Below, piece by piece: positions 7,237 through 15,290 of a DNA stretch of 64,000 nucleotides. The stretch is from an uncultured Flaviramulus sp. Lineage in GTDB: Bacteria; Bacteroidota; Bacteroidia; Flavobacteriales; Flavobacteriaceae. The position numbers and the translations under genes are program-made. The notes under the pieces are model-generated. The model saw only the letters and a list, made by a program, of their open reading frames with translations, had not been told where the DNA came from and ran no database searches. How positions within the stretch are numbered: position 1 is the stretch's first letter; the number at the start of each line of letters is the position of its first letter. The stretch lies in the NCBI GenBank assembly GCA_947501105.1, contig CANMUP010000001.1, positions 62,001 through 126,000 of the forward strand, written 5' to 3'.

Positions 7237-7271
7237 ACTACTGCTTACTATAATTTAAAGTTAGCAGTAGT
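7237..7271 (+). other. intercistronic hairpin
   Basis: ACTACTGCT (7237-7245) and AGCAGTAGT (7263-7271) are perfect inverted repeats in the 79-bp spacer between the beta-helix lipoprotein and the TonB receptor. There is no long T-run, so it is more likely to set the mRNA ratio (partial terminator or stability hairpin) than to end the operon. Confidence 0.6.
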
Positions 7272-7286
7272 TTACAAATTATATAC

Positions 7287-10115
7287 ATGAAAAATATTTA
7301 TATAGTTCTTACCTTATTTTTAAGTTCATTGTTTAGTCTTAATGCACAAACTGGAACTTTGGCTGGAAACGTGCTTGATGGTGAATATAATAATGAACCT
7401 ATGGCATTTGCTAATATTTTGGTAAAAGGAACTACAACAGGTACAACTTCTGATTTTGATGGGAAATATCAACTAAATCTTGATGAAGGAACATACACCA
7501 TTATTTTTTCTTTTGTAGGATATCAATCTAAAGAAATAAGTGATGTTGTAATTAAGTCAGGACAAGTCGTTGATTTAGATGTTATTTTAACATCAAATTC
7601 CTTAGATGAAATAATTATTACTACAAGTGTTAAGCGAAATACAGAAAACGCAGTACTAAATATTCAAAAAAAATCAGTTACTCTTTTAGATGGTTTATCG
7701 GCTCAAAGTATAAAATCTAGTGGTGCTGGTAATTTAGCCAGTGCCGTTAAAAGTATTCCAGGAGTTTCAGTTGAAGGTGGTAAATATGTATATGTTAGAG
7801 GTCTTGGAGATCGTTATACAAAATCTACTTTAAATGGTGTAGATATCCCTGGTTTAGATCCAGATAGAAACACCATTCAAATGGATATTTTTCCAACAAA
7901 TATTTTAGATAATATTATAGTTATTAAATCTGCAGCAGCAGAATATCCTGCAGATTTTACAGGTGGTGTTGTTGATATTGTAACTAAAGATTTTCCAACA
8001 AAATTTGAAGCTTCAATATCTCTAGGTACTGGTTATAATCCAAATATGCATGGTAAAGACAATTACTTAAACGGAACTGCGAGTAGTACTGATTTTTTAG
8101 GATACGATGATAACTCAAGAAGCAGACCTATACATAGATACCAAAACATTCCTGGAACTTTTGAAAACAGAGGCTTATTAACAACACTTACTGGTCGTTT
8201 TGATAACGAATTAAGAGCAAAACAAAGCACAAGTAATCCTAACTTTGATTTTGGTTTTACTTTAGGTGATCAATTTGAAATAGGAGAAAACAATAAACTG
8301 GGTTATTTAGCATCGTTTTCATACAAAAATAGCACTACCTTTTACGAGAATCGTTTAGATGGTTCATATTCAATCGATGCCAATGATAAGTCAAACAATC
8401 AATTAGTTACAGATAGAATTTCAAGTGGTAGCGAAGGCAGTAATAATGTGCTTTTAAATGGTCTTGTTGGGCTTACATATAAAACTCATAATTCAAAATA
8501 TAGAGTTAACGTATTGCATATTCAAAATGGAGAATCTACTGGCGGGTTTTTTAATCAGCTTGTAGCGCAAGGCGGTTCTGGTTCTGGTTCTGGTTTTGAA
8601 CCATTAACAAAAGATGCTATCACTTATACTGAGCGTTCTGTTACCAATGTGCTTTTAAATGGTAAACATTCTTTTGGAGCAGAAAAAGATTGGAGTTTTG
8701 ATTGGAAACTGTCACCTACTATTTCGAAAGTTCATGATTTAGATCACAGAGTTACACCGCTACAGCAATCACAATCTGGAGAATTTTTTATAAGTGCGTC
8801 TGCGGCAACGTTTCCTATACGTATCTGGCGTTTTTTACAAGAGGAAAATTGGGCAGGAAAATTAGATTTTAGTAAAAAATATGAATTATTTGGTAAACCT
8901 GCTAAAGTAAAATTTGGAGGTGGTCACACTTATAAGTTTAGAGATTTTAGTGTTGATGATTGGACTTTTGATAATAATGGAACACCTGTTGTTGATGGAA
9001 ATCCAAACAATATATTATTGCCCGAAAATATTTGGAGTAGAGACAATAATAATGGTACTTATCTTATTTCTGGAGATATATTCAACCCAAACGATGCTTA
9101 TGAAGGTGAGCAACATATTTCTTCAACTTATATTTCTAACGAATTTAATATTACTGAGAATTTAAAATCAATTTTAGGCTTAAGAACTGAAGCATTTACA
9201 TCCTATTACACAGGACAAGACGGGATCGAATTATATGATAGGTTTAAAGTATTAGATGAATACGATTTATTTCCTTCTGCAAACTTTATTTACGCAGTTA
9301 CAGAAAAATTTAATATCCGTTCATCTTATTATAGGACAACAGCAAGACCATCTTTTAAAGAGGCTTCATTATCTCAAATATTTGATCCTATTACAGACAG
9401 ATTGTTTATTGGTAATATTAATTTAAAACCAACATATGTAAATAATTTCGATTTAAGATTTGAAAAATTTGGTGGTGCTGGACAAATGTTTGCAATAAGT
9501 GCTTTTTATAAGGATTTTACAGATCCTCTTGAAAAATCGTTTTTTGCTTCTGCCCCAACGCAGTTAACCATTGGGAATTTAGGTAGCGCAAAAGTTTACG
9601 GAGCTGAAGTTGAATTTAGAAAACATTTAGGTTTTATTTCTGAAGGATTAAAAAACCTTAAGTTTTCTTTAAACGCTTCTGTTACAGAATCTAAATTAAC
9701 CATGTCTGATGAAGAGTTTAATTCAAGGCAAGCCAATGCTAGAACTGGAGAAACTACTGATAGAAAAAGAAACCTACAAGGACAATCGCCTTTTTTAATA
9801 AATACAAGTTTAAACTATTCTAATGAAGACTTAGGATTACAAACCGGGTTGTTTTTCAACATGCAAGGGAAAACACTTGAAGTTGTTGGTTTGGGTGGTG
9901 TTCCGGATGTATTTACTAAGCCTTTTGAAAGCTTAAACTTTACATTAAATAAGTCTTTTGGAGAAAACAAAAAATCTTCAATAGATATAAAAGTTTCAAA
10001 TATTTTAGGCAGCGACAGGGAAAGTGTATACCAATCATTTAGAGCTAAAGATCAAATATTTTCTTTAAGAGAACCAGGAATCGAGTTTTCAATTGGTTAC
10101 TCATATAAATTCTAA
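7287..10115 (+). CDS. TonB-dependent receptor with CarboxypepD_reg-like N-terminal domain
   Basis: A 942-residue outer-membrane transporter. Signal peptide MKNIYIVLTLFLSSLFSLNAQ, then a CarboxypepD_reg domain (about 22-110, SFVGYQSKEI), a plug (about 130-235: IPGVSVEGGKYVYVRGLGDR, DIFPTNILDNIIVIKSAAAEYPADFTGGVVDI) and a 22-strand-type barrel ending in the aromatic FSIGYSYKF. The plug type YVRGLGDRY is shared with flavobacterial receptors paired with beta-helix lipoproteins rather than SusD. It is in one operon with the gene before it, under array B, and a strong terminator follows. Phosphate or organophosphate uptake is inferred only from the Pho-like promoter and neighbours. Confidence 0.9.
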   Translation: MKNIYIVLTLFLSSLFSLNAQTGTLAGNVLDGEYNNEPMAFANILVKGTTTGTTSDFDGKYQLNLDEGTYTIIFSFVGYQSKEISDVVIKSGQVVDLDVILTSNSLDEIIITTSVKRNTENAVLNIQKKSVTLLDGLSAQSIKSSGAGNLASAVKSIPGVSVEGGKYVYVRGLGDRYTKSTLNGVDIPGLDPDRNTIQMDIFPTNILDNIIVIKSAAAEYPADFTGGVVDIVTKDFPTKFEASISLGTGYNPNMHGKDNYLNGTASSTDFLGYDDNSRSRPIHRYQNIPGTFENRGLLTTLTGRFDNELRAKQSTSNPNFDFGFTLGDQFEIGENNKLGYLASFSYKNSTTFYENRLDGSYSIDANDKSNNQLVTDRISSGSEGSNNVLLNGLVGLTYKTHNSKYRVNVLHIQNGESTGGFFNQLVAQGGSGSGSGFEPLTKDAITYTERSVTNVLLNGKHSFGAEKDWSFDWKLSPTISKVHDLDHRVTPLQQSQSGEFFISASAATFPIRIWRFLQEENWAGKLDFSKKYELFGKPAKVKFGGGHTYKFRDFSVDDWTFDNNGTPVVDGNPNNILLPENIWSRDNNNGTYLISGDIFNPNDAYEGEQHISSTYISNEFNITENLKSILGLRTEAFTSYYTGQDGIELYDRFKVLDEYDLFPSANFIYAVTEKFNIRSSYYRTTARPSFKEASLSQIFDPITDRLFIGNINLKPTYVNNFDLRFEKFGGAGQMFAISAFYKDFTDPLEKSFFASAPTQLTIGNLGSAKVYGAEVEFRKHLGFISEGLKNLKFSLNASVTESKLTMSDEEFNSRQANARTGETTDRKRNLQGQSPFLINTSLNYSNEDLGLQTGLFFNMQGKTLEVVGLGGVPDVFTKPFESLNFTLNKSFGENKKSSIDIKVSNILGSDRESVYQSFRAKDQIFSLREPGIEFSIGYSYKF

Positions 10116-10137
10116 ATTTTAATAAAGTTTAAAACAA

Positions 10138-10169
10138 AAAAATCGCCTAAGGCTTAGGCGATTTTTTTA
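10138..10169. terminator. bidirectional rho-independent terminator
   Basis: ATCGCCTAAG and CTTAGGCGAT form a perfect stem flanked by A-run and T-run, between the convergent TonB receptor and MORN-like genes, so it can serve both. Confidence 0.9.
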
Positions 10170-10188
10170 TTTCAAAATTGGAATTAGC

Positions 10189-10512
10189 TTATAAAGAAGC
10201 TACATTATTGTCATAATTAACAACCTTTTTTTTGCCTTCAATCCAATGAATCCATTTGCCGACTTTTTTACCATTATCATAATTTGCAGAAACGATTTTT
10301 TCACCTTCTGTGTTAAAACTTAGCCACTGCCCTTGCAATTTACCATCAGCGGTAAACGATCCTGTTTGACTTACAGTACCATTCTCATGGTAATAAACAG
10401 CATCAATCAAGTTTGTGTCTTTATTAAGCTTTAAATCTCTCTTTTGCTTTTCTTGCGCAAAAGATACCACAGTAATTAAAAAGGTGAAAAGGAATAAAAT
10501 TGATTTCTTCAT
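10189..10512 (-). CDS. secreted MORN-like repeat protein (YwqK-type)
   Basis: A 107-residue protein with signal peptide MKKSILFLFTFLITVVSFAQ. The mature part has MORN-like units: AVYYHENGTVSQTGSFTADGKLQGQW and VSANYDNGKKVGKWIHWIEG, each with the Y-x-x-G-x-x-x-G/W pattern. Proteins of this kind are common in Flavobacteriaceae and are often misnamed nicotinate nucleotide adenylyltransferase or YwqK antitoxin; no enzymatic motif is visible. An exact -7 element TATATTTG lies 29 bases upstream on the reverse strand, and four 11-bp-phased TAACGTT-like units lie just behind it, so it may belong to the same regulon as its neighbours. Confidence 0.7.
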   Translation of the reverse strand: MKKSILFLFTFLITVVSFAQEKQKRDLKLNKDTNLIDAVYYHENGTVSQTGSFTADGKLQGQWLSFNTEGEKIVSANYDNGKKVGKWIHWIEGKKKVVNYDNNVASL

Positions 10513-10540
10513 AATTATGGGGTTTTAAATTATTATAATT

Positions 10541-10548
10541 CAAATATA
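10541..10548 (-). promoter_or_regulatory. -7 promoter element of the MORN-like gene (TATATTTG)
   Basis: Exact TAnnTTTG match on the reverse strand, 29 bases upstream of the ATG at 10512. The repeat array at 10558-10597 begins 10 bp further upstream, over the -33 region. Confidence 0.55.
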
Positions 10549-10557
10549 CAAATCGCT

Positions 10558-10597
10558 TAACGTTAAAACAACCTTCTCTTAACGTTGAGTTAACATT
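10558..10597. promoter_or_regulatory. Pho-box-like array C: four 7-mers at 11-bp spacing
   Basis: TAACGTT (10558), CAACCTT (10569), TAACGTT (10580) and TAACATT (10591) are exactly phased. Because TTAACGTTAA is itself palindromic, a similar series reads on the other strand. It sits just upstream of the reverse-strand -7 element of the MORN-like gene (18 bp rather than 15), and is exactly 110 bp (ten units) out from the array at 10668, so the served strand is uncertain. Confidence 0.6.
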
Positions 10598-10667
10598 GAG
10601 ATTTTAAAAAACTGATTGTCAATAGTTTAAAAATTAATTATAGATGAAGATTTAACATTGGAAAGCT

Positions 10668-10722
10668 TAATAATAACTTAATATTAGGGTTACATTCATA
10701 TTAACTTAAACCTTGATATTTG
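10668..10722 (+). promoter_or_regulatory. Pho-box-like array D and -7 core in front of a candidate sRNA
   Basis: Phased 7-mers TAATAAT (10668), TAATATT (10679), TTACATT (10690), TTAACTT (10701) are followed by GATATTTG, whose TTTG (10719-10722) ends 15 bp after the last unit, the same distance as in arrays A, B and E. GATATTTG also occurs before the PiT gene. The first two units are weak matches. Confidence 0.45.
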
Positions 10723-10727
10723 ACATG

Positions 10728-10830
10728 TCTTAAGACAAAACAATTAGTATTTCATATAATCTATTAGTTTTTGTCGACTACATTATTATGATTTCTAATG
10801 AGGCTGCCTTAGGCCAAGGCAGTCTTTTTT
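10728..10830 (+). ncRNA. candidate small RNA with rho-independent terminator
   Basis: No protein gene lies between 10513 and 10908, yet an array-type promoter (ending 10722) is followed about 100 bases later by a strong terminator. The expected transcript of roughly 100 nt starts with the palindrome GTCTTAAGAC and ends in the terminator stem. The only reading frame here is about 20 codons and runs through the terminator, so a non-coding RNA is more likely. It would be a phosphate-responsive sRNA if the array is a Pho box. Predicted from signals only. Confidence 0.4.
10802..10830 (+). terminator. rho-independent terminator of the candidate sRNA
   Basis: GGCTGCCTT (10802-10810) pairs with AAGGCAGTC (10816-10824; one G-U) around loop AGGCC, followed by six T. 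It has no upstream protein gene on this strand, pointing to an unannotated transcript. Confidence 0.8.
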
Positions 10831-10840
10831 GTCTAAAAAT

Positions 10841-10884
10841 TAATCATTAGGAAACATTAAGTTAACATTGGTTTTAGTTATTTG
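10841..10884 (+). promoter_or_regulatory. Pho-box-like array E and -7 core of the OprO/P-type porin
   Basis: TAATCAT (10841), AAACATT (10852) and TAACATT (10863) are phased by 11 bp; TTTG (10881-10884) ends 15 bp after the last unit, as in arrays A, B and D. Confidence 0.7.
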
Positions 10885-10908
10885 CAGCGACAAAAACTAA
10901 AAATTATA

Positions 10909-12114
10909 ATGAAACTTAAATTTACTCTAGTAGCTATCACCCTTTTAGCAGTTTCTTCTCTTTATTCTCAAGAAATTAGTGATACCAAGTTTGGTAAAGG
11001 ATTAATAAATTTTACTGCTAAAGACAGTTCTTTTAGCGTCAAGTTCGCTCCTCGTTTTCAAGTACGTTCAATCTCATCATGGGATCATGACGGCAATCAA
11101 TATGGAAGTCCTGAACATAACTTTATTGTAAGGCGTGCCCGTTTAAAATTTAGCGGATTTGCATATAGTCCTAAATTAAAATACAAAATGGAATTAGGGC
11201 TTTCAAACCGGGATATCTCTGGTGCTAATCAATTTAACAGAAATACACCGCGTTATATTTTAGATGCGGTAATTATTTGGAATTTTGCTGGGAATTGGGA
11301 GTTATGGGCTGGTCAGACTAAACTTCCAGGAAATGTTGAACGTGTTGTATCTTCGGCTAATCTTCAATTAGTAGATCGCTCTTTATTAAACAGTCGTTTT
11401 AATATTGATCGAGATTTAGGAGTTCAATTACGACATAAAACTAATTTAGGAGGTGATTTTTTAATGCGTGAAAAGTTTGCAATTTCACAGGGAGAGGGGC
11501 GTAATGTTACCGAAGGTAATGAAGGTGGTTTGCAATATACAACCCGTTTAGAGTTTTTACCTTTTGGAACTTTTAAATCTAAAGGTGATTACAGTCAATC
11601 TGATTTAAAACGTGAAGTTAAACCAAAATTAATGGTTGGCTTTACTTATAACTTAAACCAAGGGGCTGTTAGAGAAAGAGGCTTTTCTGGTGATTATATG
11701 TTTAGAAGCGATGGCACTTTATACGAAACAGACATTACTACCTTTTTTGCAGATGCTATGTTTAAATATGACGGCTTTTCTTTTATGGGAGAATATGCAA
11801 AAAGAACCGCAGATAGCCCTGTAGCAATAGATTTAGATGGTGTTACACCAACTGGCGACATTGTGTTAACAGGTAATGCTTTAAACTTACAAGCTGGTTA
11901 TCTGTTTAAAAGTGATTATGAAATAGTAGGACGTTTTACAACTGTAGATTATGAAACCATTACGAACACATTACCAAGAAAACAATATACTTTAGGCTTT
12001 AACAAGTTTGTTGTTGGACATAAATTGAAGGTACAATCGGATATTAATTATACTACTACAAACGGAAACAAAGACAATATTACGTTTAGATTAGGGTTTG
12101 ATATTCATTTTTAA
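10909..12114 (+). CDS. phosphate-selective porin OprO/OprP family
   Basis: A 401-residue outer-membrane beta-barrel. Signal peptide MKLKFTLVAITLLAVSSLYS; mature part with FSVKFAPRFQVRSI, EHNFIVRRARLKFSGFAYSPKLKYKMELGLS, WELWAGQTKLPGNVERVVSS and SRFNIDRDLGVQL, the pattern of the porin O/P family, and a C-terminal aromatic strand TFRLGFDIHF. OprP is a phosphate-starvation-induced anion channel in Pseudomonas. ATG 10909 is chosen because it yields the signal peptide and lies 24 bases after the -7 core. The PiT gene follows 71 bp later with its own array, consistent with passage of phosphate across both membranes. Confidence 0.85.
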   Translation: MKLKFTLVAITLLAVSSLYSQEISDTKFGKGLINFTAKDSSFSVKFAPRFQVRSISSWDHDGNQYGSPEHNFIVRRARLKFSGFAYSPKLKYKMELGLSNRDISGANQFNRNTPRYILDAVIIWNFAGNWELWAGQTKLPGNVERVVSSANLQLVDRSLLNSRFNIDRDLGVQLRHKTNLGGDFLMREKFAISQGEGRNVTEGNEGGLQYTTRLEFLPFGTFKSKGDYSQSDLKREVKPKLMVGFTYNLNQGAVRERGFSGDYMFRSDGTLYETDITTFFADAMFKYDGFSFMGEYAKRTADSPVAIDLDGVTPTGDIVLTGNALNLQAGYLFKSDYEIVGRFTTVDYETITNTLPRKQYTLGFNKFVVGHKLKVQSDINYTTTNGNKDNITFRLGFDIHF

Positions 12115-12118
12115 AACA

Positions 12119-12162
12119 TAACATTTAGGTAACGTACTAAATTAAAAGTTTAAAGATATTTG
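12119..12162 (+). promoter_or_regulatory. Pho-box-like array F and -7 core of the PiT gene
   Basis: TAACATT (12119) and TAACGTA (12130) are spaced 11 bp; TTTG (12159-12162) ends 26 bp (15 + 11) after the second unit, keeping the same phase as in the other arrays. Confidence 0.65.
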
Positions 12163-12185
12163 CAAACTTAATTTAATTAAAAATT

Positions 12186-14492
12186 ATGGAAAATATATAC
12201 TTATTTATGTTAATTGCCATTACTGTGTTAGCGGTTGCTGACATTGTAGTTGGAGTTAGTAATGATGCTATTAACTTCTTAAATTCAGCTATTGGCTCTA
12301 AAGTACTTTCAATGCGAACTATAATGATTGTAGCGAGTTTAGGTATTTTTATAGGCGCCGTTTTTTCTAGTGGAATGATGGAAGTAGCCCGTAAAGGAAT
12401 TTTTGTTCCTGCGCAATTTGAATTTGGTGAAATCATGCTCATTTTTATGGCGGTAATGATTACAGATATCTTACTTCTTGACTTTTTTAACACTTTAGGT
12501 TTACCAACTTCTACTACAGTTTCTATTGTATTTAATTTATTAGGTGCCGCAGTTGTTATGTCTTTAATTAAAATAGGGGCATCAGATACTCAAACTTTTT
12601 CGGATATAGGTAGTTATATAAACACCAAAAAAGCTTCAGAAATTATTTTTGGAATTTTATTGTCCGTATTAATTGCATTTACAGTTGGTGCTATTGTTCA
12701 ATGGGTATCACGTCTTATCTTCACATTCAACTATGAGAAAAAGATACAGAATTTTGGAATTTTCTTTGGAGGTGTTGCATTAACTGCAATTACTTACTTT
12801 ATTTTCTTAAAAGGATTAAAAGGAACACCATATTACAAAGAATTAAAAGGTGCTCTAGAAGGAAACGAAATTTTTATTATTATTGGAAGTTTTGTTTTCT
12901 GGACGTTGTTTTCATTCGTATTCGAAAAGTTAACTAAAAAAACAGTCTTACTTGTTGTTATTGCTGTCGGAACTTTTGGATTAGCATTAGCCTTTTCTGG
13001 AAACGATTTAGTTAACTTTATTGGTGTACCAATGGCTGCTTATCACTCTTACGAAGCATGGATAGCTAGCGGGATGGACACAACAATGTCTATGGCAGTA
13101 TTAGATAAAAAAGTGCCAGCAGAACCCTTATTATTATTTATTGCTGGTGGTATAATGGTAGCTACCTTATGGCTTTCTAAAAAAGCAAAAACCGTTGCTG
13201 AAACCGAATTAAGTTTATCGCGTCAAGGTGATACACACGAAAAGTTTGAACCCAATGCATTATCAAGAGCTGTAGTAAAAGGGTCGTCTGCTTTATCAAC
13301 TTATTTTGGTGCTATTTTCCCAAAATCAATACAAAACAGTATTAACAATAGTTTTACAAAGCCAGATACTGTAGCATTAACAAAAGATCAAAGTGTCGAT
13401 GCTCCTGCTTTTGATATGATTAGAGCCTCAGTAAACCTTATGGTTGCTGGTGTATTAATTGCTATTGCAACCTCTATGAAGTTACCGTTATCTACAACTT
13501 ATGTAACATTTATGGTAGCAATGGGAACCTCTTTAGCAGATCGTGCTTGGGGAAGAGAAAGTGCCGTATACAGAGTTGCTGGTGTTTTAAATGTAATTGC
13601 TGGTTGGTTTGGAACTGCATTAGGCGCTTTTATCGCGGCAGGAATTGTTGTGTTTTTAATAAATTGGAATCCTCAAGTAATGACTCCAATATTATTACTT
13701 ATTACAGCTTTCTTATTGTATAGAAACTACAAATCGCATAAAGATAAATCGACAAAAGCAAACGACGAAGATAGCTTAAAAGAAACTGGAAGTAGGTCTG
13801 TACAAGGAGTAATTCATGAAAGTGCAGACAATATTGCTAACGTTGTAAAGCGTGGAAATAAAATTTACACTAATGCAGTAAAGGGCTTAGCTAAGCAAGA
13901 CTTAACTTTACTAAAAAAGAATAAAAAGCAAGTTGCTAAATTATCAGAAGAAGTTGATAGCTTACGTGATAATATCTTCTATTTTATTAAAAATTTAGAT
14001 GAAACCAGTTTAAGAGCCAGCAGCTTCTATATTAACATATTAGGTTACTTAGAAGATATTGTACAATCTTTAGAATATATTTCTAAAGTGAGCCATAAAC
14101 ACATTAACAATAATCATAAGAAACTTAAGTTTAGCCAAATTAAAGAGCTTAAGGAAATTGACGATGCTTTAGAAACTTTGCTTAATGATACAAAAGAAGC
14201 TTTTAACTCGCGTTCTTTTGAACAAATAGGATTAGTTATAAATCGTAAAAAAGAAGTGTTTGATTTAGTAACCGATAAAATTGTTAAGCAAGTAGCAAGA
14301 ACAAGAACTGAGGAATCTAGTCCAAAAAACACAACTTTATATTTTGGTTTATTATTAGAAACGAAAGATTTATTAACAGCTACCATGAATCTTTTAGAAG
14401 AATATTATAATTCTCATGATGCATCTGTAGAACCTGCAACTATTAATGTTGTAGACGAGATTACAGAGAATGGCGAAAATTCTAATGAATAA
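12186..14492 (+). CDS. PiT-family inorganic phosphate transporter with C-terminal PhoU-like domain
   Basis: A 768-residue inner-membrane protein. The N-terminal 520 residues carry many membrane segments with the two duplicated PiT signatures: VVGVSNDAINFLNSAIGSK plus GLPTSTTVSIVFNLLGAAV, and FSGNDLVNFIGVPMAA plus KLPLSTTYVTFMVAMG. From about 540 to 750 a soluble helical domain (VQGVIHESADNIANVVKRG, LSEEVDSLRDNIFYFIKNLDE, LEDIVQSLEYISKVSHKH) resembles PhoU, which normally restrains phosphate uptake and signalling. The fusion places transporter and sensor/brake in one chain. Its own array-type promoter lies just upstream and a bidirectional terminator follows. Confidence 0.92.
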   Translation: MENIYLFMLIAITVLAVADIVVGVSNDAINFLNSAIGSKVLSMRTIMIVASLGIFIGAVFSSGMMEVARKGIFVPAQFEFGEIMLIFMAVMITDILLLDFFNTLGLPTSTTVSIVFNLLGAAVVMSLIKIGASDTQTFSDIGSYINTKKASEIIFGILLSVLIAFTVGAIVQWVSRLIFTFNYEKKIQNFGIFFGGVALTAITYFIFLKGLKGTPYYKELKGALEGNEIFIIIGSFVFWTLFSFVFEKLTKKTVLLVVIAVGTFGLALAFSGNDLVNFIGVPMAAYHSYEAWIASGMDTTMSMAVLDKKVPAEPLLLFIAGGIMVATLWLSKKAKTVAETELSLSRQGDTHEKFEPNALSRAVVKGSSALSTYFGAIFPKSIQNSINNSFTKPDTVALTKDQSVDAPAFDMIRASVNLMVAGVLIAIATSMKLPLSTTYVTFMVAMGTSLADRAWGRESAVYRVAGVLNVIAGWFGTALGAFIAAGIVVFLINWNPQVMTPILLLITAFLLYRNYKSHKDKSTKANDEDSLKETGSRSVQGVIHESADNIANVVKRGNKIYTNAVKGLAKQDLTLLKKNKKQVAKLSEEVDSLRDNIFYFIKNLDETSLRASSFYINILGYLEDIVQSLEYISKVSHKHINNNHKKLKFSQIKELKEIDDALETLLNDTKEAFNSRSFEQIGLVINRKKEVFDLVTDKIVKQVARTRTEESSPKNTTLYFGLLLETKDLLTATMNLLEEYYNSHDASVEPATINVVDEITENGENSNE

Positions 14493-14511
14493 AAATTAAA
14501 TGCATTACTTA

Positions 14512-14539
14512 AAAAAACACCTCAATTGAGGTGTTTTTT
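14512..14539. terminator. rho-independent terminator
   Basis: AAAAAACACCTCAATTGAGG with its mirror half (stem CACCTCAA/TTGAGGTG) followed by a T-run. It ends the PiT transcript; the -7 element of the next gene starts seven bases later. Confidence 0.9.
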
Positions 14540-14545
14540 GTTTTG

Positions 14546-14553
14546 TATATTTA
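14546..14553 (+). promoter_or_regulatory. -7-like promoter element (TATATTTA)
   Basis: Matches TAnnTTTG except the last base, 15 bases before ATG 14568 and directly after the PiT terminator, so the next gene is separately transcribed. Confidence 0.4.
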
Positions 14554-14567
14554 GCAAAAACCATTGT

Positions 14568-15290
14568 ATGAAACTTAATATACTTATCTGTGTCTCTTTA
14601 TTTTTAGGCTTAACTTCTTTTAGTCAACAAATAAGCGGATCCGAACTTCTTGATCAAGCTATTAAATATCACGACCCAAATAATAATTGGAAAACCTTTA
14701 ATGGTACATTTAATGTTATTATGGAAACGCCTAATAATTCAAATAGAGACTCTAAAATCGTTATTAATTTACCCGAGGAGCATTTTTACTTAAAATCAAA
14801 AAGAGATACTATAATAACTGAATATAGTTTAAAAAAAGATGAATGCACTATAAGCTTAAACGGGAATACGAATATATCTGATGAAGTTTTAAAAGCTAAT
14901 AACTTAAGTTGTAAAAGAGCTAACCTATACAAAAACTATTATACTTATTTATACGGATTGCCTATGAAACTTAAAGATGCAGGCACTATAATAGATGAAA
15001 AGGTTGAACAAAAAGCTTTTAAAGGAAAAGATTATTTAGTTTTAAAGGTAAACTATGATTCTAATGTTGGAAAAGATGTTTGGTATTTCTATTTCAATCC
15101 TGAAAACTATGCTATGGAAGTCTATCAATTTTATAAAACTGATAATGAAGGCACTGTTAAAAAAGATAGCGGAGAATATATTTTACTTACTGATGAAGAA
15201 GTTATTAACGACATAAAAATACCAAAGAATAGAGCGTGGTACTATAACAAAGGTGATGGTTACCTTGGCACAGATATATTAAAAAAGTAG
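14568..15290 (+). CDS. secreted protein of unknown function (DUF6503-like)
   Basis: A 240-residue protein with signal peptide MKLNILICVSLFLGLTSFSQ. The mature N-terminus SGSELLDQAIKYHDPNNNWKTFNG matches the start pattern I associate with the flavobacterial DUF6503 family (ELLxxxIxYHDPxxxW); later parts include strand-rich DVWYFYFNPENYAMEVYQFYK. Two cysteines (DECTIS, NLSCKRA) lie close together. ATG 14568 is preferred over an upstream in-frame start because that one lies within the terminator region. Its 3' end overlaps chrA by 12 bp, convergent. No biochemical function is known to me. Confidence 0.65.
   Translation: MKLNILICVSLFLGLTSFSQQISGSELLDQAIKYHDPNNNWKTFNGTFNVIMETPNNSNRDSKIVINLPEEHFYLKSKRDTIITEYSLKKDECTISLNGNTNISDEVLKANNLSCKRANLYKNYYTYLYGLPMKLKDAGTIIDEKVEQKAFKGKDYLVLKVNYDSNVGKDVWYFYFNPENYAMEVYQFYKTDNEGTVKKDSGEYILLTDEEVINDIKIPKNRAWYYNKGDGYLGTDILKK

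Noticed and set aside
10760-10850. Short peptide gene of about 20 codons in the candidate sRNA
   Set aside because: The frame runs through the terminator stem and has no homology that I recognise.
10558-10869. Repeated TAACATT-type units taken as iterons of a plasmid or phage origin
   Set aside because: Units recur before several phosphate-type genes at a fixed phase to -7 elements, and no Rep gene is near; promoter arrays explain them better.
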